From NCBI GenBank assembly GCA_949959185.1, contig CATLIX010000038.1, forward strand, positions 1-32,918: a DNA stretch of 32,918 bases, given 5' to 3'. Positions 7,439 through 14,834 of the stretch are shown piece after piece (position 1 is the first letter of the stretch; each line of letters starts with the position of its first letter). The position numbers and the translations under genes are program-made. The notes below the pieces were generated by a model that was not told where the DNA came from, made no database searches, and was given only the letters and a program-made list of their open reading frames with translations. Origin of the DNA: an uncultured Eubacterium sp. (lineage in GTDB: Bacteria > Bacillota > Clostridia > Lachnospirales > Lachnospiraceae).

Positions 7439-8329
7439 ATGAAAGATTACATGGTGAGAGCAACAGCGGCAGAGAATCAGATACGGGCATTTGCCATAAC
7501 TTCCAGAGATTTGGTGGAGCAGGCCAGGGTTTATCACAATACGAGCCCTGTTATTACCGCGGCCCTGGGAAGGCTTCTGACGGGAGGAGCCATGATGGGG
7601 GCTATGATGAAGGGAGAGCAGGATTTGCTCACATTGCAGATAAAGTGCGCAGGTGCGGCAAAGGGAATGACCGTTACAGCAGACAGCCGGGGCCATGTAA
7701 AAGGCTGTCCGCAGGTACCGGACGTAATGCTTCCTCCCAATGAAAAGGGGAAACTGGATGTGGGAGGCGCTCTCGGCCCCGGAATCTTAAGTGTGATAAA
7801 AGACATGGGACTGAAAGAGCCTTATGTGGGACAGGTGGCGCTGCAGACCTCGGAAATTGCGGAAGACCTCACGTATTATTTTGCCACTTCCGAGCAGGTG
7901 CCTTCTGCTGTGGGACTGGGCGTGCTGATGAATAAGGATAACACGGTCCGGCAGGCCGGGGGATTTATCATCCAGCTTATGCCCTTTACCGACGAAGCGG
8001 TAATTGCCGCACTGGAAAAAAAGGTGGCCGAAGTGACGTCCGTAACTGATTTGCTGGAACAGGGAGCAACTCCGGAGAAGCTGCTGGAGCAGGTGCTGGG
8101 AGAGTTCCATCCGGAAATCACGGAAACCATACCTGTGGAATATCACTGCGACTGTTCCAGAGAGCGGGTGACGAAGGCCCTTATCAGCATTGGTGTGCAG
8201 GATATTCAGGAAATGATAGAAGATGGCGAGCCCATTGAGGTGAACTGCCAGTTCTGTGATAAACACTATATTTTTACCCCGGAAGATTTGAAAGGATTAC
8301 TGGAATCTTCAGAAAGGAGCAGCCAGTGA
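7439..8329 (+). CDS. hslO: Redox-regulated chaperone Hsp33
   Basis: 296 residues, full length for Hsp33, the cytoplasmic holdase that is activated when oxidants release its zinc. The zinc site is intact: Cys237 and Cys239 in HCDCS, Cys270 and Cys273 in CQFC. Family landmarks include RLLTGGAMMGAMMKG near residue 45 and the GHVKGCPQ stretch. The start chosen is ATG 7439 after AAGGGAG; a TTG at 7421 in the repeat is rejected. The stop overlaps the nadE start by four bases (GTGA), so hslO and nadE are translationally coupled. No sequence sign of oxidant-specific regulation was found. Confidence 0.95.
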   Translation: MKDYMVRATAAENQIRAFAITSRDLVEQARVYHNTSPVITAALGRLLTGGAMMGAMMKGEQDLLTLQIKCAGAAKGMTVTADSRGHVKGCPQVPDVMLPPNEKGKLDVGGALGPGILSVIKDMGLKEPYVGQVALQTSEIAEDLTYYFATSEQVPSAVGLGVLMNKDNTVRQAGGFIIQLMPFTDEAVIAALEKKVAEVTSVTDLLEQGATPEKLLEQVLGEFHPEITETIPVEYHCDCSRERVTKALISIGVQDIQEMIEDGEPIEVNCQFCDKHYIFTPEDLKGLLESSERSSQ

Positions 8330-10254
8330 GAGACGGATTTATAAAAGTGGCGGCGGTAACCCCCGGAATCCGGGTGGCAGATCCCCTGTATAACAGACAG
8401 GCCATTATCGGGAAAATAGAAGAAGCAGAAGAACAGAGAGCAGCGGTGGTGGTGTTTCCGGAACTTTGCATTACCGGATATACCTGCGGGGATTTATTTC
8501 TGATGGAGCCTCTGTTAAAGCAGGCCAGACAGGTGCTTCTGGATATTGCGGCGGAAACCAACGGGAAAAATATGCTGGTATTTGTGGGGCTGCCCTTTGC
8601 CTGGAAGGGCAGGCTGTACAATGTGGCGGCGGCTCTGGGAAACGGGAATGTACTGGGGCTGGTGCCCAAAACCTGTATTCCCAATTACAATGAATTTTAT
8701 GAGGGACGTTACTTTACACCGGGCATGGAGCAGGCGGAAGAAGTGGTTCTGGAGGGAGAACGGAAGGTTCCCATGGGCAGCCGCCTTCTGTTTTGCGCCG
8801 ATAATATTCCGGAATTAAAGATTGGCGTGGAAATCTGTGAAGATTTGTGGACGCCTGCTCCGCCCAGTATTTCTCACGGGCTGGCAGGTGCAAATCTGAT
8901 GGTAAATCTGTCTGCCAGCGATGAGATTACGGGAAAGGACCGTTACCGGAAAAGCCTTGTGGAAGGCCAGTCCGCAAGGCTGATTTGCGGCTATGTCTAT
9001 GCCAGTGCCGGTGAGGGAGAATCCACGCAGGACGTGGTATATTCCGGCCATAATATGATTGCGGAAAACGGAGTAATGCTGGCAGAGGCACAGAGGTTTG
9101 CCAACCAGTCTGTCTACGGGGAAATTGATATACAGAAGCTGAACGGACAGCGGCGCAAAATGTCCACTTTTATGGGAGAGGCAGAAGATTATCTGGAAAT
9201 TCCCTTCCATCTGAAGAAAGAAAAGACGGAACTTACCCGTTTTGTGGATCCGGCTCCTTTTGTACCGGGAAAAGCAGAGGAACGTAAGAAACGGTGCGAG
9301 GAAATCCTGCTGATTCAGTCCATGGGCCTGAAAAAGCGGCTGGAGCATACAGGATGCCGCCATGGGGTGATAGGGATTTCCGGCGGGCTGGATTCCACAC
9401 TGGCATTGCTGGTGACTGTCAGGGCTTTTGATTTGCTGGGACTGGAGCGGAAAGGCATTCATGCGGTGACCATGCCGGGGTTTGGAACCACCGACAGAAC
9501 CTATGACAATGCGGTGAATTTAATCCGGTGTCTGGGTACCGATTTTCGGGAAGTGGACATCAGAGAAGCGGTACGGGTGCATTTTAAGGATATTTCCCAC
9601 GAGGAAACAAATCACGACGTAACCTACGAGAACGGGCAGGCCAGGGAACGGACTCAGATTCTTATGGATATTGCCAACAAGGAGAACGGTATGGTAATCG
9701 GTACCGGGGATATGTCGGAGCTGGCCCTGGGCTGGGCCACCTACAACGGGGATCATATGTCCATGTACGGAGTAAATGCTTCCGTTCCAAAGACACTGGT
9801 ACGCCATCTGGTGCGGTATTATGCGGATACCTGCGGTGACAGCAGACTGGAACAGATTCTTCTGGATGTGCTGGATACTCCGGTAAGCCCGGAACTGCTG
9901 CCTCCGGAGGACGGAAAGATTTCCCAGAAAACCGAGGACATTGTGGGGCCTTATGAACTTCATGATTTCTTCTTATATTATATGCTCCGCTGCGGTTTCG
10001 GGCCGGGAAAAATCTTTCGTCTGGCGGTATATGCCTTTGAAGACAGGTATGCGGAAGATGTGATTTTAAAATGGCTGAAAGTCTTTGTCAGAAGATTTTT
10101 CTCCCAGCAGTTCAAACGTTCCTGTCTGCCCGACGGGCCGAAAGTGGGAACGGTGGCAGTTTCTCCCCGCGGTGACCTGCGGATGCCCAGCGACGCCAGC
10201 AGCGCCCTCTGGCTGGCGGAAATCGAGGCCCTGGAATCTGAACAGTGTTTATAA
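8326..10254 (+). CDS. nadE: Glutamine-dependent NAD+ synthetase
   Basis: 642 residues. It makes NAD+ from deamido-NAD+, ATP and glutamine, the last step of NAD biosynthesis. The N-terminal nitrilase-type glutaminase domain (about 1-290) shows the triad Glu46 (FPELCITGY), Lys115 (VPKTCIPNY) and Cys171 (EICEDLW). The C-terminal synthetase domain carries the ATP pyrophosphatase loop SGGLDS at 352-357, then the GTGDMSELALGW signature. The start is GTG 8326, with AAAGGAGC at 8313-8320, overlapping hslO. Length matches the two-domain Firmicutes enzyme. It is the last gene of the methyltransferase-hslO-nadE unit. Confidence 0.95.
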   Translation: MRDGFIKVAAVTPGIRVADPLYNRQAIIGKIEEAEEQRAAVVVFPELCITGYTCGDLFLMEPLLKQARQVLLDIAAETNGKNMLVFVGLPFAWKGRLYNVAAALGNGNVLGLVPKTCIPNYNEFYEGRYFTPGMEQAEEVVLEGERKVPMGSRLLFCADNIPELKIGVEICEDLWTPAPPSISHGLAGANLMVNLSASDEITGKDRYRKSLVEGQSARLICGYVYASAGEGESTQDVVYSGHNMIAENGVMLAEAQRFANQSVYGEIDIQKLNGQRRKMSTFMGEAEDYLEIPFHLKKEKTELTRFVDPAPFVPGKAEERKKRCEEILLIQSMGLKKRLEHTGCRHGVIGISGGLDSTLALLVTVRAFDLLGLERKGIHAVTMPGFGTTDRTYDNAVNLIRCLGTDFREVDIREAVRVHFKDISHEETNHDVTYENGQARERTQILMDIANKENGMVIGTGDMSELALGWATYNGDHMSMYGVNASVPKTLVRHLVRYYADTCGDSRLEQILLDVLDTPVSPELLPPEDGKISQKTEDIVGPYELHDFFLYYMLRCGFGPGKIFRLAVYAFEDRYAEDVILKWLKVFVRRFFSQQFKRSCLPDGPKVGTVAVSPRGDLRMPSDASSALWLAEIEALESEQCL

Positions 10255-10284
10255 TCTTTTTATAAAATCTTTCTGTTTTATTCA

Positions 10285-10312
10285 TTGCAATTGCCGGTGG
10301 AAGGTTTAGAAT
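10285..10312 (+). promoter_or_regulatory. Predicted promoter of folded element and DUF5685 operon
   Basis: TTGCAA (10285-10290), 16-bp spacer, TAGAAT (10307-10312). Start of transcription would fall near 10319, three bases before the outer stem of the folded element, which fits a transcript beginning with that stem. The -10 box is one base off consensus and the spacing is slightly short. Confidence 0.45.
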
Positions 10313-10321
10313 ATATTTTAT

Positions 10322-10486
10322 AGTTCAGCCATCAGCGGCATTATGAGCGAATCATGCTGGCATGGACGAGCTCGTAATGGTGCTGATGAGCGGAGCGCCC
10401 CTTAAGCCTCAGACAGGGAGCTGCGTTAGCAGCGGCGTCTGCCTGGCAGGCGGTCTGTGGCCAGTCAGTGGGGCGCGGGCTGAACT
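10322..10486 (+). ncRNA. Candidate structured RNA (or folded repeat element)
   Basis: A dense set of nested stems. Outer stem: 10322-10330 with 10478-10486, 9 bp perfect. Long arm: 10330-10336 with 10382-10388 (7 bp), continued by 10339-10348 with 10370-10379 (10 bp, one G-U), with tip 10353-10357 with 10360-10364. Second domain: 10395-10401 with 10470-10476 (7 bp perfect), enclosing 10410-10414 with 10437-10441 and 10420-10424 with 10429-10433 (GTTA loop). It starts right after a predicted promoter and lies in the leader of the DUF5685 operon. No known riboswitch class was recognised. The outer arms resemble the hairpin at 12633, so a miniature repeat element is the main alternative. An open frame through it (ATG 10362) is not considered coding. 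Confidence 0.45.
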
Positions 10487-10529
10487 GTTACCGAACCTGA
10501 CATTTTCTGAATCTTATGGAAAGGACAGT

Positions 10530-11369
10530 ATGTTTGGATATATTATTGTAAACAAACCGGAAATGAAATTTAAGGAATTTGATTTGTACCAGTCCTATTA
10601 CTGCGGCCTGTGCAGGATTCTTAAAGAACAGTCCGGCAGGCGGGGCCAGCTTACTTTAAGCTACGATATGACCTTTCTGGTGCTGCTGCTTACCAGCCTG
10701 TACGAGCCTGAGACACAGGTAAGCTGCCGGAAATGTGCGGTCCACCCTTTTGAAAAACATCCCGCCAGAGTGAATCAGTTTACCCGGTACGGAGCAGATA
10801 TGAATCTTCTGCTGTCTTATTATAAATGCCTGGATGACTGGGAAGACGAACATAAGGTGAGCAGGAAAATGATGGCCTTTTCCCTGAAAAAGAAGTGCAA
10901 AAGGATTGGGGAAATGTATCCGGAGAAGGCTTCTGTATTTCAGGACAGCCTGGAACAGCTTCGTCGGTGCGAGAAGGAAAACAGCAGGAATCCGGATGAA
11001 GTGTCAGGATATTTCGGCAGGATTATGGAAGAAGTGTTTGTCTGGCGCAAAGATGAATGGGAGGCAGATTTGCGGCGGATGGGTTTTTTTCTGGGAAAAT
11101 TTATTTACCTGATGGACGCTTATGAAGATGTGGAGAAAGACAGAAAGACCGGGAACTATAATCTGTTTTTGCAGGAGTTGGAGACGGAAGGATTTGAACG
11201 GAGGGCGGAAGCCGTTTTAAGTATGATGATGGCGGAATGCTCCAGGGCATTTGAGCGTCTTCCCATTGTAGAGAATACGGAAATTTTGAGAAATATTTTA
11301 TATTCCGGCGTCTGGTGTCGGTACGAATATGTGAAGAAGAACAGGGAGAGGAAGGTAACAGATGTATGA
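10530..11369 (+). CDS. DUF5685 protein, isoprenoid-synthase-like motifs
   Basis: 279 residues, largely helical, with the N-terminus ([18 protein letters not shown]) that I associate with DUF5685. Two acidic motifs stand out: DDWED at residues 102-106, and DAYED at 196-200 with Asp204 following, in [17 protein letters not shown]. They resemble the paired Asp-rich motifs of squalene/phytoene-synthase-type proteins in motif, order and spacing. Two CxxC pairs (Cys25/28, Cys66/69) could bind metal. No activity is established for the family, so the enzyme idea is inference. ATG 10530 follows AAAGGA; a longer frame from 10362 runs through the folded element and is rejected. The stop overlaps the next gene by eight bases. 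Confidence 0.75.
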   Translation: MFGYIIVNKPEMKFKEFDLYQSYYCGLCRILKEQSGRRGQLTLSYDMTFLVLLLTSLYEPETQVSCRKCAVHPFEKHPARVNQFTRYGADMNLLLSYYKCLDDWEDEHKVSRKMMAFSLKKKCKRIGEMYPEKASVFQDSLEQLRRCEKENSRNPDEVSGYFGRIMEEVFVWRKDEWEADLRRMGFFLGKFIYLMDAYEDVEKDRKTGNYNLFLQELETEGFERRAEAVLSMMMAECSRAFERLPIVENTEILRNILYSGVWCRYEYVKKNRERKVTDV

Positions 11370-12093
11370 TCCATATGCGGTGCTTGGGCTGAACCGGAAT
11401 GCCACCGATGAAGAAATCAAAAAGGCATACCGTTCTCTGAGCAGGAAATATCATCCCGATGCCAATGTGAACAATCCCGATAAGGAACAGGCAGAAGAGA
11501 AGTTTAAGGAAATACAGCAGGCTTATCAGCAGATTATACAGGAAAAGGAACGGGGAACAGCAGGCGGCTACGGTCAGGGAAATCCTGGTGGACAGGGTCA
11601 GGGCAGCTACTGGGATTTTGGAGATTTTTTCGGCGGTTTCGGTGGCTTTGGCGGTTTCGGCGGTTTCGGCGGTTCTCAGGGACAGAGCAGAACAGCAGGC
11701 GGCAGTGAAGAAAGCACATATCAGCAGGCGGCCTCTAACTATATCCGCAGCGGCCATTACAGAGAGGCTCTGAATGTGCTGAACAGTATGAAGGACAGGG
11801 ACGCCTGCTGGTATTATCTCAGTGCCATTGCCAATTCCGGCACAGGAAATAATGTGGCTGCTCTGGAGGCGGCCCGGCAGGCTGCAGCCATGGAGCCTGG
11901 AAATCAGGAATACCAGCAGTTGTACGGGCAGCTTCAGAATGGAGGAAGCTGGTACTATGACAGGCGGCAGAGTTACGGAAATCCCATTGTGGGAAGCGGG
12001 GATTTCTGCATGAAGCTATGTCTGGCAAATCTGGCATGTAATTTCTGCTGCGGCGGAGGCGGTCTTTGCTGCGGCGGAGTACCCTGGTGTTAA
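11362..12093 (+). CDS. J-domain protein with Cys-rich tail
   Basis: 243 residues. Residues 1-65 are a J domain with HPD at 31-33, the part that stimulates DnaK-type ATPases. A Gly/Phe-rich region follows (about 72-112, with tandem GGF repeats encoded by 9-bp repeats). Residues about 120-195 form a TPR-like helical repeat ([16 protein letters not shown], then [15 protein letters not shown]). The last 31 residues hold eight cysteines in CC and Gly-rich context, possibly a metal or membrane-anchoring tail. The DnaJ zinc-finger and client-binding domains are absent, so it is not DnaJ itself. It overlaps the DUF5685 gene by eight bases, implying coupled translation and a shared role. Confidence 0.85.
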   Translation: MYDPYAVLGLNRNATDEEIKKAYRSLSRKYHPDANVNNPDKEQAEEKFKEIQQAYQQIIQEKERGTAGGYGQGNPGGQGQGSYWDFGDFFGGFGGFGGFGGFGGSQGQSRTAGGSEESTYQQAASNYIRSGHYREALNVLNSMKDRDACWYYLSAIANSGTGNNVAALEAARQAAAMEPGNQEYQQLYGQLQNGGSWYYDRRQSYGNPIVGSGDFCMKLCLANLACNFCCGGGGLCCGGVPWC

Positions 12094-12108
12094 GGAAGGT
12101 GGAAGGAC

Positions 12109-12621
12109 ATGGATTATATGGTGGTTTATTCCAGTAAGACCGGTAATACGAAAAAAATAGCCACGGAAATTTTCAGTGCACTTCCGGGAATGTCCAAAGA
12201 TATGCAGAGTATGGAGGAATACAGAGGAAAGGATGCGGAGATATTTTTCATTGGATTCTGGGTAAACCGGGGAACCTGCGATATCTCCGTTATTGACATG
12301 CTGTCTGAGCTTCACGGGAAAAAAGTTGCATTGTTCGGCACCTGCGGCATGGGCAGAGAGACGGCCTATTTTAAGACCATAGAGCAGAAAGTAAATGTCT
12401 GGATTCCCGATGACTGCGAATATCTTGGAACCTTTCTCTGTCAGGGGAAAATGCCCATGCAGGTGCGGGAGAATTACGAGATTCCCATGGAAGACCCGGA
12501 ACAGGAAATCCGGAGGAAGAAAATGCTCCGGAATTTTGACGAAGGGCTGTTTCACCCCAATGAGGAAGATTTAAAGCAGGCCAGGGAATTTGTGGAACAG
12601 GTGCTGAGGAAGTGTTGTTGA
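12109..12621 (+). CDS. Flavodoxin family protein
   Basis: 170 residues. The FMN phosphate loop SSKTGNT is at residues 8-14, and GFWVNRG (about 50-56) and FGTCGMG (about 79-85) match the flavin-ring loops of the atypical flavodoxin family common in Lachnospiraceae. It is probably a cytoplasmic electron carrier. A long helical C-terminus (about 120-170) extends past the flavodoxin core and ends in Cys-Cys. Some members of this family, named BilS, are linked to bilirubin reduction, but no bilR gene is near, so that name is not used. It begins 15 bases after the J-domain gene and ends the operon before a terminator. Confidence 0.85.
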   Translation: MDYMVVYSSKTGNTKKIATEIFSALPGMSKDMQSMEEYRGKDAEIFFIGFWVNRGTCDISVIDMLSELHGKKVALFGTCGMGRETAYFKTIEQKVNVWIPDDCEYLGTFLCQGKMPMQVRENYEIPMEDPEQEIRRKKMLRNFDEGLFHPNEEDLKQAREFVEQVLRKCC

Positions 12622-12632
12622 GAGAAAGGCAT

Positions 12633-12661
12633 GTGACAGTTCAGCTTGTCTGAACTGTTAC
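12633..12661 (+). repeat. Hairpin sharing arms with the 10.3-kb element
   Basis: Positions 12633-12644 pair with 12650-12661 over 12 bp (one G-U) around a five-base loop. The right arm CTGAACTGTTAC is identical to 10480-10491, and the left arm shares AGTTCAG with the other element. It may be an internally deleted relative, or both may be terminal inverted repeats of one small element. Confidence 0.5.
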
Positions 12662-12665
12662 AAAG

Positions 12666-12708
12666 GCAGGAGAAGATACGTTCGATTCTCTTGCTTTTTT
12701 CTTTTTTT
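12666..12708 (+). terminator. Rho-independent terminator of flavodoxin operon
   Basis: GCAGGAGAA (12666-12674) pairs with TTCTCTTGC (12686-12694), nine pairs with one G-U, followed by a run of 13 T interrupted by one C (12695-12708). The downstream arm and T run also hold the -35 box of the dcm promoter. Confidence 0.85.
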
Positions 12709-12719
12709 AGTTGTATAAT
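12691..12719 (+). promoter_or_regulatory. Predicted promoter of dcm-vsr
   Basis: TTGCTT (12691-12696), 17-bp spacer, perfect TATAAT (12714-12719). It overlaps the terminator of the upstream operon. Transcription would start near 12726, with a 38-base leader. The RHH-like domain of the encoded methyltransferase could bind here to control its own synthesis, but no clear operator repeat was found. Confidence 0.65.
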
Positions 12720-12763
12720 ATGGGAAAAATCAGGGATAAAAATCTTCCCGGAGGGAGAACTCC

Positions 12764-13894
12764 ATGAAACAGGTTCATTTAAGAATGGACGATGAATTGT
12801 ATAACGAACTGCTGAACTGTTCTGATATGGCAGGACAGACCATGCAGGACTGTGTGCGGGAAGCAGTTATTTATTATATCAGCAGCAGAAGGAAAAGTAA
12901 GAAAAGAGAAAAAAAAGGGCAATTTACCTTTATAGATTTATTTGCAGGGATTGGCGGGATGCGGATTGCATTTGAACGGGCAGGCGGCCAGTGTGTGTAT
13001 TCCAGCGAATGGAACAAATACAGTCAACAGACATATTTTGCAAATTTTGGGGAACAGCCGGAAGGGGATATTACAAAGGTGGCGGCGGCTGATATTCCGG
13101 AACATGATATTCTTGTAGCCGGTTTTCCCTGTCAGCCCTTTTCCATTGCCGGGGTGTCAAAGAAGAACAGCCTGGGAAGGGCTACCGGATTTGAAGACAA
13201 GACCCAGGGCACGTTGTTTTTTGATGTATGCAGAATTTTGGAAAAAAAACGTCCGAAGGCATTTTTACTGGAAAATGTAAAGAATCTTTGCAGCCATGAC
13301 AAAGGGCGTACCTTTCAGGTAATCCGGGAATCCCTGGATGAGCTGGATTATGAAGTATTTTATAAGGTTCTGGACGGACAGGATTATGTACCCCAGCACA
13401 GAGAGAGAATTTTGCTGGCGGGATTCGACCGGAGAAGATATGGGACAGATATATCATTTGAGTTTCATCTGACGCCCAAAACACCCCGGCCGGTAATGGG
13501 AGATATTCTGGAGCGGGTAGTGGAGGAGAAATACACGTTGTCAGACAAACTCTGGCTGTATCTTCAGAATTATGCGGCAAAACATAAAGCGGCGGGGAAC
13601 GGATTCGGGTATGGAATTGCTCCTCCGGATGGAATATCAAGAACCATCAGCGCCAGATATTATAAAGACGGCTCGGAAATTCTGATTGCACAGGAAGGAA
13701 GGAATCCAAGAAGGCTTACACCAAGAGAATGCGCCAGGCTGCAGGGATTCCCGGACACCTTTAAGATTCCGGTATCCGATACCCAGGCCTATAAGCAGTT
13801 TGGGAATTCTGTAGTAGTGCCCCTGATAGAAAATGTGGCAAAGTTAATGGTGGCACACATAAAGAACATGGAGGAAATGCAGCATGGACATTAA
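12764..13894 (+). CDS. dcm: Dcm-like DNA cytosine-5 methyltransferase with RHH-like N-terminus
   Basis: 376 residues. All main C5-methyltransferase motifs are present: FAGIGG (60-65), catalytic Cys123 in [11 protein letters not shown] (170-172), QHRER (211-215), [15 protein letters not shown] (316-330) and QFGNSVVVP (345-353). The target-recognition region (about 256-313, with GNGFGYG and [14 protein letters not shown]) closely resembles that of E. coli Dcm, suggesting CCWGG or a near relative. Residues 1-43 look like a ribbon-helix-helix DNA-binding domain, joined by a Lys/Arg linker; E. coli Dcm has an unrelated N-terminus. Autoregulation is likely but inferred. ATG 12764 follows GGAGGG. 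It overlaps vsr by 11 bases. Confidence 0.9.
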   Translation: MKQVHLRMDDELYNELLNCSDMAGQTMQDCVREAVIYYISSRRKSKKREKKGQFTFIDLFAGIGGMRIAFERAGGQCVYSSEWNKYSQQTYFANFGEQPEGDITKVAAADIPEHDILVAGFPCQPFSIAGVSKKNSLGRATGFEDKTQGTLFFDVCRILEKKRPKAFLLENVKNLCSHDKGRTFQVIRESLDELDYEVFYKVLDGQDYVPQHRERILLAGFDRRRYGTDISFEFHLTPKTPRPVMGDILERVVEEKYTLSDKLWLYLQNYAAKHKAAGNGFGYGIAPPDGISRTISARYYKDGSEILIAQEGRNPRRLTPRECARLQGFPDTFKIPVSDTQAYKQFGNSVVVPLIENVAKLMVAHIKNMEEMQHGH

Positions 13895-14333
13895 AAGCCC
13901 GGAAGAACGAAGTAAAAATATGTCTGCCATCCGTTCCAGAGATACGAAACCGGAGGTATATTTCAGAAAGCTGCTGTTTGCGCAGGGATACCGCTACAGG
14001 CTGAACGCGAAGACAGTACCGGGACATCCGGACATATATCTGAAAAAATACAATACGGCAATTTTTGTACATGGCTGTTTCTGGCACCGCCATCCGGGAT
14101 GTAAATACACTTACATGCCCAAATCCAGAGTGGAATTCTGGCAGAAAAAGTTCGAGACGAACCAGAAAAGGGACTGTGTGGTTCAGGAGGAACTGAAAGA
14201 GCGGGAAATAAAATGCCTTGTGGTGTGGGAATGCTCCATTAAGAAAATGAAAAGAGAAAAAGAGACCTGCGACAGAATGCTGGCCTATGTTGAGAAGTTT
14301 TTAACATCAGATGAGATGTGCGGTGAGATATAG
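13884..14333 (+). CDS. vsr: Very short patch repair endonuclease Vsr
   Basis: 149 residues. Vsr nicks DNA at T:G mismatches made by deamination of 5-methylcytosine in Dcm sites. Hallmarks: [12 protein letters not shown] near residue 13, [19 protein letters not shown] near 45-63 with the active-site Asp in PDI, and CFWHRHPGC near 64-72 with zinc-site Cys and His residues. Length is typical. It begins inside the last codons of dcm, the usual pairing, so the two are co-translated. No partner restriction gene is adjacent, which argues for a stand-alone methylation and repair unit. Confidence 0.95.
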   Translation: MDIKSPEERSKNMSAIRSRDTKPEVYFRKLLFAQGYRYRLNAKTVPGHPDIYLKKYNTAIFVHGCFWHRHPGCKYTYMPKSRVEFWQKKFETNQKRDCVVQEELKEREIKCLVVWECSIKKMKREKETCDRMLAYVEKFLTSDEMCGEI

Positions 14334-14370
14334 CCGACGCAGAGAGCCTGAAAGGGAGAAAGGAGAGGAG

Positions 14371-14526
14371 ATGGAAGTTATGAAGGAAAAAGAAATTAAA
14401 ATCGTAAAAAATTCAACAATTTACGAAATTCGCCTGGCATTTGCGAGAGGAGAAAAAGAAGAATACAAAAAAGAAGAAATTCTTGAAATGCTTGACCAGA
14501 TTGCTCTTGCAAAAGAGCAGGAATAA
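14371..14526 (+). CDS. Small hypothetical protein (51 aa)
   Basis: 51 residues, highly charged (Lys/Glu), with a central stretch TIYEIRLAFARGEKEEYKKEEILEML predicted helical. Strong AAAGGAGAGGAG site five to eight bases before ATG 14371. It lies 38 bases after vsr and 17 bases before the next small gene, in the same transcript as dcm-vsr. No function is recognised. Small size and strong translation signal could suit a regulator or binding partner. Confidence 0.6.
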   Translation: MEVMKEKEIKIVKNSTIYEIRLAFARGEKEEYKKEEILEMLDQIALAKEQE

Positions 14527-14542
14527 GCAGGAAAGGAGAACA

Positions 14543-14716
14543 ATGAGTACACTGGAAGAACAAAAGCAAATAGCTATTGACAATTATATCAATCTGATGA
14601 GAATTAAGGCAGAAGAAAAAGCTGAGAACAAAGAACTGGAAAGGCAGATAAAAATAGCAAAACTGAAATTATCAACTTTTGCTATTGATTTATCAGAAAT
14701 CGAAGCAATGTTTTAA
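14543..14716 (+). CDS. Small hypothetical coiled-coil protein (57 aa)
   Basis: 57 residues, helical throughout, with heptad-like Leu/Ile/Ala spacing (IKAEEKAENKELERQIKIA) and an acidic Phe-ending C-terminus. GAAAGGAG at 14531-14538 precedes ATG 14543 at good spacing. It is the last gene before a strong terminator, so dcm, vsr and both small genes form one unit. No family is recognised. Confidence 0.6.
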   Translation: MSTLEEQKQIAIDNYINLMRIKAEEKAENKELERQIKIAKLKLSTFAIDLSEIEAMF

Positions 14717-14733
14717 GATTGTATCAAACACAG

Positions 14734-14761
14734 AAAGGGCGGGCTTGTCACCGCCCTTTTT
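14734..14761 (+). terminator. Rho-independent terminator after dcm-vsr unit
   Basis: AAAGGGCGG (14734-14742) pairs perfectly with CCGCCCTTT (14751-14759) around an eight-base loop, followed by T residues to 14761. It separates the methylation unit from the ABC transporter operon. Confidence 0.9.
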
Positions 14762-14798
14762 GTGAAAATATTTAAGGATTTATTAATATTTCCTGTTT

Positions 14799-14804
14799 TA
14801 TAAT
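14799..14804 (+). promoter_or_regulatory. -10 box of ABC-TCS operon (weak -35)
   Basis: TATAAT at 14799-14804 has no recognisable -35 box at 16-18 bp. A consensus -10 without a -35 suggests activator dependence, perhaps on the response regulator encoded at 18022. Direct repeats for it were not clear. Confidence 0.35.
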
Positions 14805-14834
14805 ACCGGCAGAAAGACAGGAAAGGAGCAGCAT

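Noticed and set aside
10362-10529. N-terminal extension of the DUF5685 protein
   Set aside because: This stretch is the folded element; the family-typical start and ribosome binding site are at 10530.
12109-12621. BilS of the bilirubin reductase system
   Set aside because: The protein belongs to a broad flavodoxin family; no bilR-like reductase lies nearby, so the specific name is unsupported.
14371-14716. Restriction endonuclease partner of Dcm
   Set aside because: The two small proteins (51 and 57 residues) lack any nuclease motif and are too short.
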